Part shown: positions 54,701 to 63,244 of the stretch, one piece after another
Layout of the letters: every line of letters starts with the position of its first letter
Numbering within the stretch: the first letter of the stretch is position 1
Origin: Pseudoalteromonas sp. T1lg88
GTDB taxonomy: Bacteria > Pseudomonadota > Gammaproteobacteria > Enterobacterales > Alteromonadaceae
Assembly (NCBI RefSeq): GCF_002964765.1
Contig: NZ_PQCF01000032.1
Span: 682,001-746,000, forward strand
Length of the DNA stretch: 64,000 nt
Reading direction: 5' to 3'
Notes under the pieces: generated by a model
The model's database searches: none
The model's input: the letters and a program-made list of their open reading frames with translations, nothing else
What the model was told of the DNA's origin: nothing
Position numbers and translations under genes: made by a program

Positions 54701-55942
54701 GGTGTAAACAACAACCAGGTTTTGCTCTGGTGGTAGATTACGTACCGCTAGCTCGGCGGGGTCTGCGGCGCGCACAAAGGAACGAACGGTAAACGCGGCA
54801 TTATGCAGGTTGTATAGCCACTCAATAGAGAAATCATCAGGGCTGCTTGGAACAACGCGTTGTGCCTGCTTTAGGCGATTCATATCGTTGATATCAAAGA
54901 TACCATCGCCATCATCATCTAAGTCCAGGTGATCGATAATATTGTCATTATCAAAATCGTTTGGAGCCAGAGGGTCGCCACTTTCTATCTTGTCATCTAT
55001 GGTATTGCCATCGGCGTCGCGGTCGAGATAATTGGCAAAGCCATCACCATTTAGGTCTTCAATCCCTTCGATTTTATCTGAAAAAGAATCGCCATCCGAG
55101 TCCGTATCTTGCCAGTTAGCCAAGCCGTCTTCGTCAAAATCAATGTGCTCCGTGGTGTAGAGTAAGGTGAACTCCAGACCGTCCAAAATACCGTCTTCAT
55201 CTTGGTCGTTTTTTATCAAGTCACTGGCAAAGGCACGCTCTTTAGCATCATCAAAGGCATCTACATCTTGATCATGAAAAACCACGACCTCATAGGTGAG
55301 ATCCGTTCCACCGGCATAGTTATTATCCATCACACTCAGTTGATAGCGACCAGGCTCAAACAGTTGGAAATTAACAATATGTTTGCCACCCTTGGTAAAT
55401 TCATTGAGCACAAAACTGTCTATTACCTGCCCTTCGGAGTTCGACATATAGACCTGAGGACTAAAGCGCTCAGCCGGACTCTCAAATACCGCCGTTATCA
55501 GGGTGACCTCATCAACATCAAAGCCGAACAGATCCCCTTTATCCGTGCGCGAAGAGATGGTGCCCTTTACCCTAAAACCCTGCTCAAGTTCTACTGGCGT
55601 CGCCACCGAGGGGTTATCGTTTGGCTCTTCTTCCTCATACACGGGATACGTACTTTTGCCTGGTTCAAAAGGATAATCATCATCGGCATCTAACACACCA
55701 TCCTTATCCTCGTCTTGATTTTCCCAGGTGCCCACCGGTGGTTCCTTGTCTCCTGTGCCATCACCCGAGCCATCGCCTGAGCCATCACCGGAACCATCGC
55801 CGGAACCGTCACCCGAGCCGTCGCCCGAGCCGGAATCTGGTTGTTCAGTAGGAGTCGATTCATCGAGTGATTCATTACACCCAGCGAGCGTCAAGCTCAT
55901 GGTTCCTGCCAAGAGAATGGCGAGAAGTTGTTTTGCGTTCAT
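51725..55942 (-). CDS. Giant calcium-repeat lipoprotein linked to the Tad locus
   Basis: A 1,405-residue exported lipoprotein (lipobox LLAGTMSLTLAGC). The order is a low-complexity GDGS linker (about 35-65), a short Asp-rich calcium stretch, a PPC-like domain (about 110-230), and a run of thrombospondin type 3-like repeats (DQDEDGILDGLE, DSDGDSFSDKIEG, DLNGDGFANYLDRDADGN, about 235-360). One IPT/TIG domain follows (PSSFQVGDTITLKGDNF), then a long helical part (about 640-1170), a second IPT/TIG domain (PNRAKAGEQITISGIGF), and a C-terminal beta domain. The start at 55942 follows TAAGGA; the upstream in-frame ATG overlaps tadE. It could be a surface adhesin or scaffold for the pilus; this is inference from domains and position. 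Confidence 0.85.
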   Translation of the reverse strand: MNAKQLLAILLAGTMSLTLAGCNESLDESTPTEQPDSGSGDGSGDGSGDGSGDGSGDGSGDGTGDKEPPVGTWENQDEDKDGVLDADDDYPFEPGKSTYPVYEEEEPNDNPSVATPVELEQGFRVKGTISSRTDKGDLFGFDVDEVTLITAVFESPAERFSPQVYMSNSEGQVIDSFVLNEFTKGGKHIVNFQLFEPGRYQLSVMDNNYAGGTDLTYEVVVFHDQDVDAFDDAKERAFASDLIKNDQDEDGILDGLEFTLLYTTEHIDFDEDGLANWQDTDSDGDSFSDKIEGIEDLNGDGFANYLDRDADGNTIDDKIESGDPLAPNDFDNDNIIDHLDLDDDGDGIFDINDMNRLKQAQRVVPSSPDDFSIEWLYNLHNAAFTVRSFVRAADPAELAVRNLPPEQNLVVVYTINGQVFNSLPAITEVVDNETRLSLALPNLVGTGSIKLAFGEKISDELPIEIVAPERPLIHSGPSSFQVGDTITLKGDNFDLDDTAVVFQGTPVMPSVNNGSEIVVEVPEGIAAGRYWVSNAEGSSNEMSYFLEQNIAYSVAVAGASPIHSIGGIVPSHATEVSGNTVRFKKLGNSAEVLYSFVLNSYGQPEMYLSSIIGAGEQQVEFSYHSTAIANMASHLIFFIESKGMSLEEAAALIVQSPEFANYLQEVTDALEADKGFFSFLNARQGSAELLSKYSEHFKAYLDNSHNQGGLESLQFSPAKYSMAHAMRGVQLNSASTAQVDTDIEPSIVSYPETNGTWDLFDMSMEATRFLDNSVELANKCGEGVDPKWYEVLGYDGCVRLENRSQLYLSYRVYEVDPATGEIPAEAINSPLAEHIDTPYHTAMASPTSGTFLVFEFWSNDKLIDTCVYKDCAYQILTPGVDGIFGPTPFNLTGTESHNQIAQKARRMLTIRTIIDNIIIRFYSILFDAAGLNIDKGALKKPEQARAVIKAVYEYMPALTAEVEKLASKEKVTEQEWVDLSQAIGLEIYNKEIKPIMTDLSNFPNIKLGPATTALLKVFAYDQADFIQALGQKLAKKLIPGFGAVETAYEASQLATAMVDMGKTIKDLATVPSKLDYVVSWGLQLADITPRSIQQNGQTKTFTLVGSGMAIQKGVFSDDKPKVIVIDSQTKAELDVTFLGVNKQGTELEFMLSNISQIDAAKGPLDVYVEHRDDKAKLPYQILVGTELMISALTPNRAKAGEQITISGIGFSEQLVGNIVRFVSGSGEVKRASVTAATTESLTVTVPDSPGAGYVTVEVGGEVSNQLPFFGPGQVNITFGDNGNFNDDVYKLAVNGKVIYENGTPKRKVGPLAIALDEGEHTVELTGIRADDGIGTYYIEFAGDVVNVSGDAQSGRDLCPEVVKTFTITVGPSGANSVPSQRSYVIDPLSILQEESSSAPSECAGQ
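55755..55831. repeat. 12-bp tandem repeats encoding GDGS units
   Basis: About six imperfect 12-bp units (forms of GAGCCATCGCCT/GAACCATCACCG) encode the GSGD linker behind the lipobox of the large lipoprotein. Copy-number change would stay in frame and alter only linker length. Confidence 0.85.
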
Positions 55943-55971
55943 TATCCTTACCCTTTTAAAATTGAATTCCA

Positions 55972-56742
55972 TTACATTCGAAACGGCGATTGCATTCGAA
56001 TTAACGCATAGGACTTAAGAGTTATGTAGTAATCTGTTTGGCCGCTTTGCGCATTTCCTGCGGCGGCTCCCAGGGCATTGCACTTTAATTGTTCTTTTCC
56101 TGGAATATAATTTACGTAATTATCCGATAGCGGATTGGGGTCGACATTTTTCAATGTCAGGATTTCGCCGATAACCCAATTGGCAATAGGCACCTCCAAG
56201 CGCTTACACCAATTAACCTCTATCTGTAATAAATTCGCGTCCTGAATATTGATTTTCACATCATCGAACACCCTCACTGCTGCACTACTGCGATACATCA
56301 GGTTGTCGTTAGGTATTTCATAGAGTTTACCAACCCCTTTATATTCGCGCTGTTGCTTGAATTTATTAAAAACAGCGGGCGTGGGGTTTAAAATAATAAT
56401 GTCCGAGCCAACTTCCGTGTATGCCTTCGCCTTTGCATAGGCTGTGGCTACATCGGCGGCACTAGGAGCATCGGTGTCGGCTTCCATAAACAAAGGCATC
56501 ATGCCTTGTGCCAATGCGTCTTTCATTGCATCGGTACTGCCATGGTTCAGAGCACCGGCACGAACGGCTTCAAACACAGCACCATTTAGGGTCACTTTTT
56601 CTTTGTAGATGAAAAGCCACTGCACCAACAGCATGATGAGCACCAGAATAAAAGGCGCTAAAAAAGGCAGAGATATTGAAAACTCCGCCATGGCCTGCCC
56701 TTGAACGGCTCTGATACTAGGTATCCGTGTGCGCCTTTGCAT
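55972..56742 (-). CDS. tadE: TadE-like pseudopilin
   Basis: A 256-residue protein with a prepilin-like N-terminus: basic leader, cleavage region GQAMAEFSISLPF and a hydrophobic segment (FLAPFILVLIMLLVQWLFIY). The TadE/TadG family members are minor pilin-like proteins processed by the TadV peptidase and needed for Flp pilus assembly. A longer C-terminal domain (about 60-256) with two cysteines follows. It overlaps tadD by 26 bases and precedes the large lipoprotein. Confidence 0.85.
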   Translation of the reverse strand: MQRRTRIPSIRAVQGQAMAEFSISLPFLAPFILVLIMLLVQWLFIYKEKVTLNGAVFEAVRAGALNHGSTDAMKDALAQGMMPLFMEADTDAPSAADVATAYAKAKAYTEVGSDIIILNPTPAVFNKFKQQREYKGVGKLYEIPNDNLMYRSSAAVRVFDDVKINIQDANLLQIEVNWCKRLEVPIANWVIGEILTLKNVDPNPLSDNYVNYIPGKEQLKCNALGAAAGNAQSGQTDYYITLKSYALIRMQSPFRM

Positions 56743-57193
56743 TATCTGCCTTCCCTGTCTGCAATTTCATTAGTTGTATAAAAAGCTCGTCCATTTGTGC
56801 TTTGATCATACTGTCACCTGTTACATGCTCTTGCGCTTGTATAATCACATTGGTGGATTGGCGCATGCGTGTAACAGCCAAATTGAACCAGGCTTTTTCA
56901 TGTTCATTATCAATTTGGATACAGCGCTGATAAGCACTCACAGCGGCATTTAGGCGATTAGTTCGGGCATAGATATTACCGAGACGAAACCATGCCGGAG
57001 CATAACCTTCTTTCACAGTAAGTAATTGTCTGTACATGCCCTCTGCCATATCTAGATGACCGGCGACATAGGCTGTTTCCGCTTGATTTTCTAGCTGCAC
57101 TAGGTTTAGCTTCTCGGCGTCACCCTTGCTTTGAGAACTTGCACAACCAGTCAGCAGCAAACAGGCGCATAGTAAAACTAAATAGAACCTCAT
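56717..57193 (-). CDS. tadD: TadD-like TPR lipoprotein
   Basis: A 158-residue lipoprotein (signal YLVLLCACLLLTGC) with TPR-like helices (AETAYVAGHLDMAEGMYRQLL, PAWFRLGNIYARTNRLNAAVSAYQRCI, EKAWFNLAVTRMRQ). TadD-type lipoproteins assist secretin assembly in Tad systems. Position inside the locus supports this; short TPR proteins are not specific on their own. Confidence 0.8.
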   Translation of the reverse strand: MRFYLVLLCACLLLTGCASSQSKGDAEKLNLVQLENQAETAYVAGHLDMAEGMYRQLLTVKEGYAPAWFRLGNIYARTNRLNAAVSAYQRCIQIDNEHEKAWFNLAVTRMRQSTNVIIQAQEHVTGDSMIKAQMDELFIQLMKLQTGKADNAKAHTDT

Positions 57194-57196
57194 TAT

Positions 57197-57535
57197 TTAC
57201 CCCGATATCTCAATGATATTTCCTTCCTTAAAACCCCAGTAATCCACCTGCCCTGACAATAACTCAATCAGGTTATAAGCCTCGGAACAGGCACTAAATT
57301 TCCAGGGTTTTAAATCTCTTTTTATTGCTACGATTCGTTTTTCTTTATCTAAATACAAAACATCTATGCTGTAGTTCATCCACATGGTGTGAATAGAGCT
57401 GCACGGAGTAATGAGTAAGGCCTGGTTTGGCTTGATGACCCTGCCCAGTAAACCTCTAAAGCGCAGCCACCAGCTATTGGCAATAAACAGCTCTAACTCA
57501 CCTTTTCCTTCTATGGGTATGAATACTGATTTCAT
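57197..57535 (-). CDS. DUF192-family protein inside the Tad locus
   Basis: A 112-residue DUF192 (COG1430) protein with the core RFRGLLGRVIKPNQALLITPCSSIHTMWMNYSIDVLYLDKEKRI. Family members are small, often exported proteins of unknown function. Here it lacks a signal peptide. It lies two bases after tadC and three before tadD, so it is in the same operon. A role in pilus function is inferred from position only. Confidence 0.85.
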   Translation of the reverse strand: MKSVFIPIEGKGELELFIANSWWLRFRGLLGRVIKPNQALLITPCSSIHTMWMNYSIDVLYLDKEKRIVAIKRDLKPWKFSACSEAYNLIELLSGQVDYWGFKEGNIIEISG

Positions 57536-57537
57536 GG

Positions 57538-58401
57538 CTATAACTCGTAGATAAACTTCATCACAATTGGGAAAAACAAGATGATAAAGGTCACGGGGAA
57601 TATAAAGGCCACTAACGGGAAGATAAGCTTGATAGGCGCTTCCAATGCTTTTTTCTCCGCACGCTGAAAGCGCTCCACTCGCCTTTGATCGGCCTGAATC
57701 CTCAACGCCCCACCCAGGCTGGCGCCGGTGCGCTCGGCTTGCGCTAAGGCACTAACAAGATTATTGATATCCGATGTTTGCACCCGCTCGGCCATGGCTC
57801 TGAAGGCATCGATTTTCGTTACCCCGGCGCGCAGATCGCGGATCACCTTTTCAAACTCGACCTTAAGTGGCCCCTCGGGCCCCTTATCAACGGCCTGTGC
57901 CAAGCCTCCGGTGAGGTTCAAACCGGCTTCCACCGCCATGGTGATAAAATCCAGATACACGGGCAGTGCCTTCGAGATCTGCATATGCCGCTTCTTTTTA
58001 AGATCATTTAGGGTAATAAGCGGAAGAAAAGAGCCAAAAACGGCGGCAATCAACAGGTTTAATGGGTCGATAGGCCCAAGCAGCGCCATCCCCGCATAAG
58101 CCAGTAAGGTGAAGAACACGGCGGAAACGACGCGCACACCCACATACTCTTCCGGCGTCAAAATATAGGATACGCCTGACACCTGCAGTTTTTTGGCAAC
58201 CTTTTCCAGATAATCCACGGGTAAACGCTCACCAATATAATATGCAGCGATACGCACCAAGGGCCAGATGGTGCGAAGCGATGAAGGCAATGGATCCATA
58301 AAGTCCCTATTCTCATCGGGAATGGATTTCTTAATCGCATAAACGCTGTAACAGCCCATCATAATGGCAAGGCCAAATAAGGCGATTATCCCTATAAACA
58401 T
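57538..58401 (-). CDS. tadC: TadC, inner-membrane platform protein
   Basis: A 287-residue T2SS F-domain protein. Membrane segments are at both ends; the cytoplasmic core has LPVYLDFITMAVEAGLNLTGGLAQAVDKGP and a typical ERTGASLGGALRIQADQRRVERFQRAEKKALEAPIKLIFPL. It forms the Flp pilus platform with TadB. Downstream of tadB by nine bases. Confidence 0.9.
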   Translation of the reverse strand: MFIGIIALFGLAIMMGCYSVYAIKKSIPDENRDFMDPLPSSLRTIWPLVRIAAYYIGERLPVDYLEKVAKKLQVSGVSYILTPEEYVGVRVVSAVFFTLLAYAGMALLGPIDPLNLLIAAVFGSFLPLITLNDLKKKRHMQISKALPVYLDFITMAVEAGLNLTGGLAQAVDKGPEGPLKVEFEKVIRDLRAGVTKIDAFRAMAERVQTSDINNLVSALAQAERTGASLGGALRIQADQRRVERFQRAEKKALEAPIKLIFPLVAFIFPVTFIILFFPIVMKFIYEL

Positions 58402-58410
58402 GTACTGTCC

Positions 58411-59262
58411 TTATACATCTATTGTGACGATTTTTTTGATGAACTTGTAACCGATGAACAACATCACCGCGACGACAAAACACACCAACCAGCCTATTGG
58501 CTCACTGAACAAGCGCGCCATATGGGTGGGTTCCATGTGATAGAGCACGAAACCAACAAACAAGGGCAAGCCAGTCATCACCACCCCTTGCATTTTCCCT
58601 TGTGCCGTCAAGGAGTCGATTTTTCCTTCCATTTCCAGTTTCTTGCGCAGGGTGTCCGCTAAACGCTCCAGGGTTTCAGAAAGGTTACCGCCTATTTCCT
58701 TAGAAATTTGCATGCCCGCCACCACCAACTTAAAGTCCTGCTCGGGTATACGCGCCAGCATATTGTTCAAGCCATCGTTAAAGTCGACGCCCAGGCGTTG
58801 CTCACGTAAAAACAGCGAAAACTCCTGGCTGATCGGCGCTTCCTGTTCCTTAACCATGGCTTCAATTGAGTTGATCAGGCTTGAACCGGAGCGCATTGAG
58901 GCACAGATCATATTCAGCGCATCCGGCAGTTGAGAGATAAACTTTTTACGTCGGCGCCTTTGTAAAAACTTATACAAATACGTCGGCACAAACGACAGCA
59001 ACACCACCATTAAGAAAGCGACAAAAATCGTGCCCGTGTACGCCCAGATAAGTAGAAACAGCACCACCATGCCCACTATGTTCATGGCGAAAAGCTTCTG
59101 CGGCTCAATAAACAAGAACATATCCGACAGATTGTGCCGAGCCGAGTGAGTAAAGGTTTCTCTGTATTTAACCGCAAGGTCACGGGAAATATAGTTGCCG
59201 CCATAGACCAGCAGCGCCACCGACACCCCGACCAAGATCATCAGGATCAGTGAACTAGTCAT
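58411..59262 (-). CDS. tadB: TadB, inner-membrane platform protein
   Basis: A 283-residue T2SS F-domain protein with N-terminal (SSLILMILVGVSVALLVYGG) and C-terminal membrane segments and core LPDALNMICASMRSGSSLINSIEAMVKEQEAPISQEFS...LGVDFNDGLNNML. The start at 59262 follows AAGG and overlaps the tadA stop by eight bases; an in-frame extension to 59295 is rejected. Works with TadC as the pilus base. Confidence 0.9.
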   Translation of the reverse strand: MTSSLILMILVGVSVALLVYGGNYISRDLAVKYRETFTHSARHNLSDMFLFIEPQKLFAMNIVGMVVLFLLIWAYTGTIFVAFLMVVLLSFVPTYLYKFLQRRRRKKFISQLPDALNMICASMRSGSSLINSIEAMVKEQEAPISQEFSLFLREQRLGVDFNDGLNNMLARIPEQDFKLVVAGMQISKEIGGNLSETLERLADTLRKKLEMEGKIDSLTAQGKMQGVVMTGLPLFVGFVLYHMEPTHMARLFSEPIGWLVCFVVAVMLFIGYKFIKKIVTIDV

Positions 59263-60991
59263 TACCGCTAACCTTGAAAATGCCCAGATCCACATCCAAC
59301 CCCTGCTCGCGCAATTTTTCGTAAAACTCAGGGATCATGCCGGTGGCGACATACTCGCCCAGTACCTTGCCCGACTCACTGTATCCCGTTTGTTTAAACT
59401 TAAAAATTTCGGACAATTGTATGGTATTGGACTCAACGCCGGTGATTTCACAGATTGAAGTGACACGACGTGAACCATCGCTAAAGCGAGATTGCTGCAC
59501 TATCATGTTGACCGCCGAGCCGATTTGCTCGCGAATCGCCTGTATAGGTAAGTCCATCCCCGCCATCATCACCATGACTTCCAAACGGGAAATACAATCG
59601 CGCGGCGTATTGGCGTGCGCGGTTGTTAGTGAGCCATCATGACCTGTGTTCATGGCTTGGAGCATATCTAGGGCTTCACCACCGCGACACTCACCGACGA
59701 CGATGCGGTCAGGGCGCATCCGCAAACAGTTTTTAACCAGGTCACGAATTTCAATGGCACCTTTACCCTCCTGGTTTGGCGGTCTGGCTTCAAGGGAGAC
59801 CAGATTAGGTTGATAGAGCTTAAGCTCGGCGGCGTCCTCCACCGTGATAATGCGCTCATCATCTGGGATAAAATTCGATAACACATTTAGCAAGGTGGTT
59901 TTACCCGAACCGGTTCCGCCTGAGATCACCACGTTACGCTTATTGACCACGGCCATTTCTAAAAATCGCACCATTTCCGGCGATAATGAACCAAAGCGCA
60001 CCAGATCTTCGGCCTCTAGCTTATTGGCCATAAACTTTCGGATGGTGATGCAGGGTCCTTTTAGCGCCAAAGGAGGAATAATGGCGTTCACCCGGGAGCC
60101 GTCTTTAAGGCGGGCATCAACCATGGGCTGACCTTCATCGATGCGTCGCCCCAGCGGCGTCACAATCCGCTCTATGGCGCCGAGTACCGCCTGATCATCG
60201 GTAAAGGCGATATCCGAAAGATAAAGTTTACCGGCCTTCTCAAAGAAGATTTCATCGTGGGAATTGACCATGATCTCCGACACGTCCGGATCTGCTACCA
60301 GACGCTCTAAAGGCCCAAGACCAATGGTCTCGTCGAGCACTTCTTTACTGAGTGATGCTTTGGAAATAGTCGCCGGCAATTCAAACTTGTCGATAATGGC
60401 ATCAATTAAGCCCTTACTTTGCGTACGCAGCTCATCATCGGACATTTCCGAGACATTAACGCGGCGCAGGTCGATTTGTTTGATCAACTCCTTATGTACC
60501 TGCTTTCGCCAGGTATTGCGCAGCTTTATTTCTTCGCGCTTTTGTTCGGTGTCATTGGCTGCCACCGAGGCATTAGCGGCTAGGCTACTGACACTTACGG
60601 ATGGGTTTGGCGTAACTGAGGTGGGAGCCTCGGCAAGCTCGGGGCGAATTGATGTATTCACACTTTGTTGCGGCTCTTGCTGCGTCTTTTTGGTGCTCTC
60701 TGCGGCAATAACACTGAGGTGATAACCGCCAATTTCAATCACATCATCGACATGCAAGGGGCCTGCGGATTCAACGCTTTTGCCATTGACCAGGGTGCCG
60801 GTTCGACTCGCCCTGTCCTCCAAATAGATGCCGTCATCGCGCAAATACAATTTTGCATGTTCACGGGACACCTTAAAGCCATGCAACACCACGGGATGGC
60901 GCTTATCCTTACCTATAACACAGGTTGTCTCATTGCATTTTATGGTGCCGACTTTAGTGCCTTTGGCCGTGTTTACAATCACTTCAAACAT
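59255..60991 (-). CDS. tadA: TadA/CpaF ATPase with N-terminal FHA domain
   Basis: A 578-residue pilus-assembly ATPase. The N-terminal forkhead-associated domain (about 1-95: CVIGKDKRHPVVLHGFKVSREHAKLYL, RTGTLVNGK) is followed by a linker and the secretion ATPase: Walker A ISGGTGSGKTTLLNVL, Asp box VEDAAELKLYQPNLVSLEARPPN, Walker B RPDRIVVGECRGGEALDMLQAMNTGHDGSLTTAHAN. Usual TadA lacks FHA. FHA reads phospho-threonine, so the fusion suggests kinase control of assembly. No TadZ/CpaE gene lies in the visible part. Confidence 0.92.
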   Translation of the reverse strand: MFEVIVNTAKGTKVGTIKCNETTCVIGKDKRHPVVLHGFKVSREHAKLYLRDDGIYLEDRASRTGTLVNGKSVESAGPLHVDDVIEIGGYHLSVIAAESTKKTQQEPQQSVNTSIRPELAEAPTSVTPNPSVSVSSLAANASVAANDTEQKREEIKLRNTWRKQVHKELIKQIDLRRVNVSEMSDDELRTQSKGLIDAIIDKFELPATISKASLSKEVLDETIGLGPLERLVADPDVSEIMVNSHDEIFFEKAGKLYLSDIAFTDDQAVLGAIERIVTPLGRRIDEGQPMVDARLKDGSRVNAIIPPLALKGPCITIRKFMANKLEAEDLVRFGSLSPEMVRFLEMAVVNKRNVVISGGTGSGKTTLLNVLSNFIPDDERIITVEDAAELKLYQPNLVSLEARPPNQEGKGAIEIRDLVKNCLRMRPDRIVVGECRGGEALDMLQAMNTGHDGSLTTAHANTPRDCISRLEVMVMMAGMDLPIQAIREQIGSAVNMIVQQSRFSDGSRRVTSICEITGVESNTIQLSEIFKFKQTGYSESGKVLGEYVATGMIPEFYEKLREQGLDVDLGIFKVSGND

Positions 60992-60999
60992 AGCGGCTC

Positions 61000-62295
61000 C
61001 TAGTCAAGAATATAAAAAGCTTCGAGATTATCGGCTTCGGAAATCATTTCCTGAGCGCGTTTGAGGCGATTTTGATGATCTTCCCCTTCGATAGGCACCA
61101 GTTTGGGTGTGACTAAAATAACCAACTCGGTTTTATTGTCGGTAAAGTCGCGAGACTTAAATAACTCCCCCAGGATGGGAATGGAGCCAAGGAAGGGAAC
61201 CTTGTTTACCGCTTTGGCCATCTCGCTTGATACCAAGCCGGAAATAACTATGGTGTCGCCACTGCTAACATTGACAACCGACTCCGTTTCTCGGGTTTTA
61301 AAACCCGGAACGCCATTGACCTGTACCGCTTGATCTATGGAGCTGACTTCGGCACTGACAAAAGAAACAATATTGCCCTGCTCATCGGCAACGGGCTCGA
61401 TTTCTAACTTAATGCCATATTCTTTAAACTCGACATTCGCGGCACCATTGGCAGAAAGCAGCGGAATGGGTACTTCACCACCGGCCAAAAATCGTGCTTT
61501 ATCACCGCTTCGGGTGCTCAACGTTGGCTGTGCCAGCATGCGAGCGTCACCTTGCTCCGATAACAACTGAATTTGCGACGTTAAACCGGAAACAATGCCA
61601 AAATGTGCGAAACTCGTTGATCCAACCAGGGTCTCACCGAGTTGGTCAACGATGGAGTTACTGACCACCGAGGGGGATGAGACAGAAAACAAATCATTGC
61701 TGGTCCAGTTACTGATTGCGCCAAACGCCGGGCCTGCGGCACTGCTATCCCAACGTACGCCGAGGTTTTTTAAGTTGCGCTTTCTTAATTCAACAATGTC
61801 CACATCCATACGGATCATTTGCTGCATCGACAGCACCTTGGACGAAACCAGCGAGGTCACATTGGGGATGCTCGACGCTATGGTGTTGATCTTTTCAAGC
61901 TCGGGCTCGTCCACTTCGCCGTTTAATACAATCAGGGAGCCGACCTGTCGCACCTCAACGCCATCAATCCCTTTAAGCAGCGCACGAACTCGAGTTTCAA
62001 GCTCGTCGCTATTGAACTCAGACACCTTAATCTGAATCTTGATAATATTGCCTACGCCATCCCAGGCCTGGAGCTCAGTATTGCCCTCGCCTTCGGCGAT
62101 AACCAAGACATGCTCATCATCAAGCACCTTGGCGCTGATCACGCCGGGCTTGGCAATGGCCAAACGGTTAACTTTTTCAATTGGCAGTAAATCCATGGTG
62201 CCAACTTGCATATCAATGGTCTGAACGGTAGCGAACACCACACCTTGATATAAGCACAATACCAAGACTGCAAGTGTCTTCAGTGACGCCTTCAT
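61000..62295 (-). CDS. rcpA: RcpA/CpaC-like outer-membrane secretin
   Basis: A 431-residue secretin of the Tad system with signal peptide (LAVLVLCLYQGVVFA), an N-terminal BON-like and STN region (about 30-150), and the secretin domain from about 170 (MIRMDVDIVELRKRNLKNLGV, GLTSQIQLLSEQGDARMLAQPTLSTRSGDKARFLAGGEVPIPL, VNKVPFLGSIPILGELFKS). It forms the outer-membrane pore. Upstream gene is cpaB, downstream tadA. Confidence 0.9.
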   Translation of the reverse strand: MKASLKTLAVLVLCLYQGVVFATVQTIDMQVGTMDLLPIEKVNRLAIAKPGVISAKVLDDEHVLVIAEGEGNTELQAWDGVGNIIKIQIKVSEFNSDELETRVRALLKGIDGVEVRQVGSLIVLNGEVDEPELEKINTIASSIPNVTSLVSSKVLSMQQMIRMDVDIVELRKRNLKNLGVRWDSSAAGPAFGAISNWTSNDLFSVSSPSVVSNSIVDQLGETLVGSTSFAHFGIVSGLTSQIQLLSEQGDARMLAQPTLSTRSGDKARFLAGGEVPIPLLSANGAANVEFKEYGIKLEIEPVADEQGNIVSFVSAEVSSIDQAVQVNGVPGFKTRETESVVNVSSGDTIVISGLVSSEMAKAVNKVPFLGSIPILGELFKSRDFTDNKTELVILVTPKLVPIEGEDHQNRLKRAQEMISEADNLEAFYILD

Positions 62296-62320
62296 AAATA
62301 TTCCCTTATCTGTACTTCAA

Positions 62321-63223
62321 TTATAAGTTCTTGTTCTTAGATGCGTAATCTAGCGCCAAAGGCGACTGTGATGGCTCTTCGACCAAGGTATGTACGCCAT
62401 TTGCGACAGCGCCTTGACCGCCAATAATGATCTCAACCTGGCGCTGGGACCCCCCGTTATTAAAAAGAACATCGGAATTCACCGACTGATGTTCAACCTC
62501 AAGTGCATCGCGGCGGTTTCTCAACAGTGCGACAAAGTCGCCATGCTTTTTGGCCAGGGTCACCCGAGCGGCGTCATAAGCACTCAAGTCTAAGGTGACC
62601 GTGCTGTAGTTGGACGGATCGGAGTAAATCTCGTCGACCAGCTCGCGATGCTTATCCAGGGTCACCTTGCCGGTCGCAAGTACGGTCACACGTTCAATCA
62701 AGAGATCCAAACGGCTGGCCTCATGGCTAGCCTCATCCTTATTTTCGCGTAGTAAGAACAGGTCAACCTTATCCCCCGCAACCAGCATACCGGCGTTTGA
62801 ATTGCGCTCATCGATACTGATGGTCACCGCCCGGCGGCCATCGGCTATGATGTCAGAAAATTGCTCCACCCCTTTACCTGGTAAAAACGAGCGTAAAATG
62901 GGTTGGCCTTTTGCCACATGGTCAAGCAACATTTGCCCGTCGGCTTCGGCAAAGTCGCGCGGGTGCATAGCGCCTGGCGCCAGATAATCTTGTGGTACTT
63001 CACGTACGGCAACGGCGGACTGGTCAATAATGTCGCCCTTATTAAGCTCCCTGGTTGCCACTATCACCGGCACTTTTATTATGTTGTTACGGCTATAACG
63101 CTCCTGCATTTCCGTTTCTTTTGCTTTCATATAGTTGCCCACGGACCAGGCAGCCACCCCGCCGAGGAGCAGGGAAATGAGCAGGATCACCCAGTTTTTA
63201 TCCAGAAACTTAAGCTTCTTCAT
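62321..63223 (-). CDS. cpaB: RcpC/CpaB-like Flp pilus assembly protein
   Basis: A 300-residue protein with an N-terminal membrane anchor (WVILLISLLLGGVAAWSVGNYM) and a SAF-type domain (VPVIVATRELNKGDIIDQSAVAVREVP, about 50-120), followed by the RcpC C-terminal region (DGRRAVTISIDERNSNAGMLVAGDKVDLFLL). RcpC/CpaB contacts the secretin on the periplasmic side. It is followed by the secretin gene after 25 bases. Confidence 0.9.
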   Translation of the reverse strand: MKKLKFLDKNWVILLISLLLGGVAAWSVGNYMKAKETEMQERYSRNNIIKVPVIVATRELNKGDIIDQSAVAVREVPQDYLAPGAMHPRDFAEADGQMLLDHVAKGQPILRSFLPGKGVEQFSDIIADGRRAVTISIDERNSNAGMLVAGDKVDLFLLRENKDEASHEASRLDLLIERVTVLATGKVTLDKHRELVDEIYSDPSNYSTVTLDLSAYDAARVTLAKKHGDFVALLRNRRDALEVEHQSVNSDVLFNNGGSQRQVEIIIGGQGAVANGVHTLVEEPSQSPLALDYASKNKNL

Positions 63224-63244
63224 CGATTACTTCCTTGTTATTTT

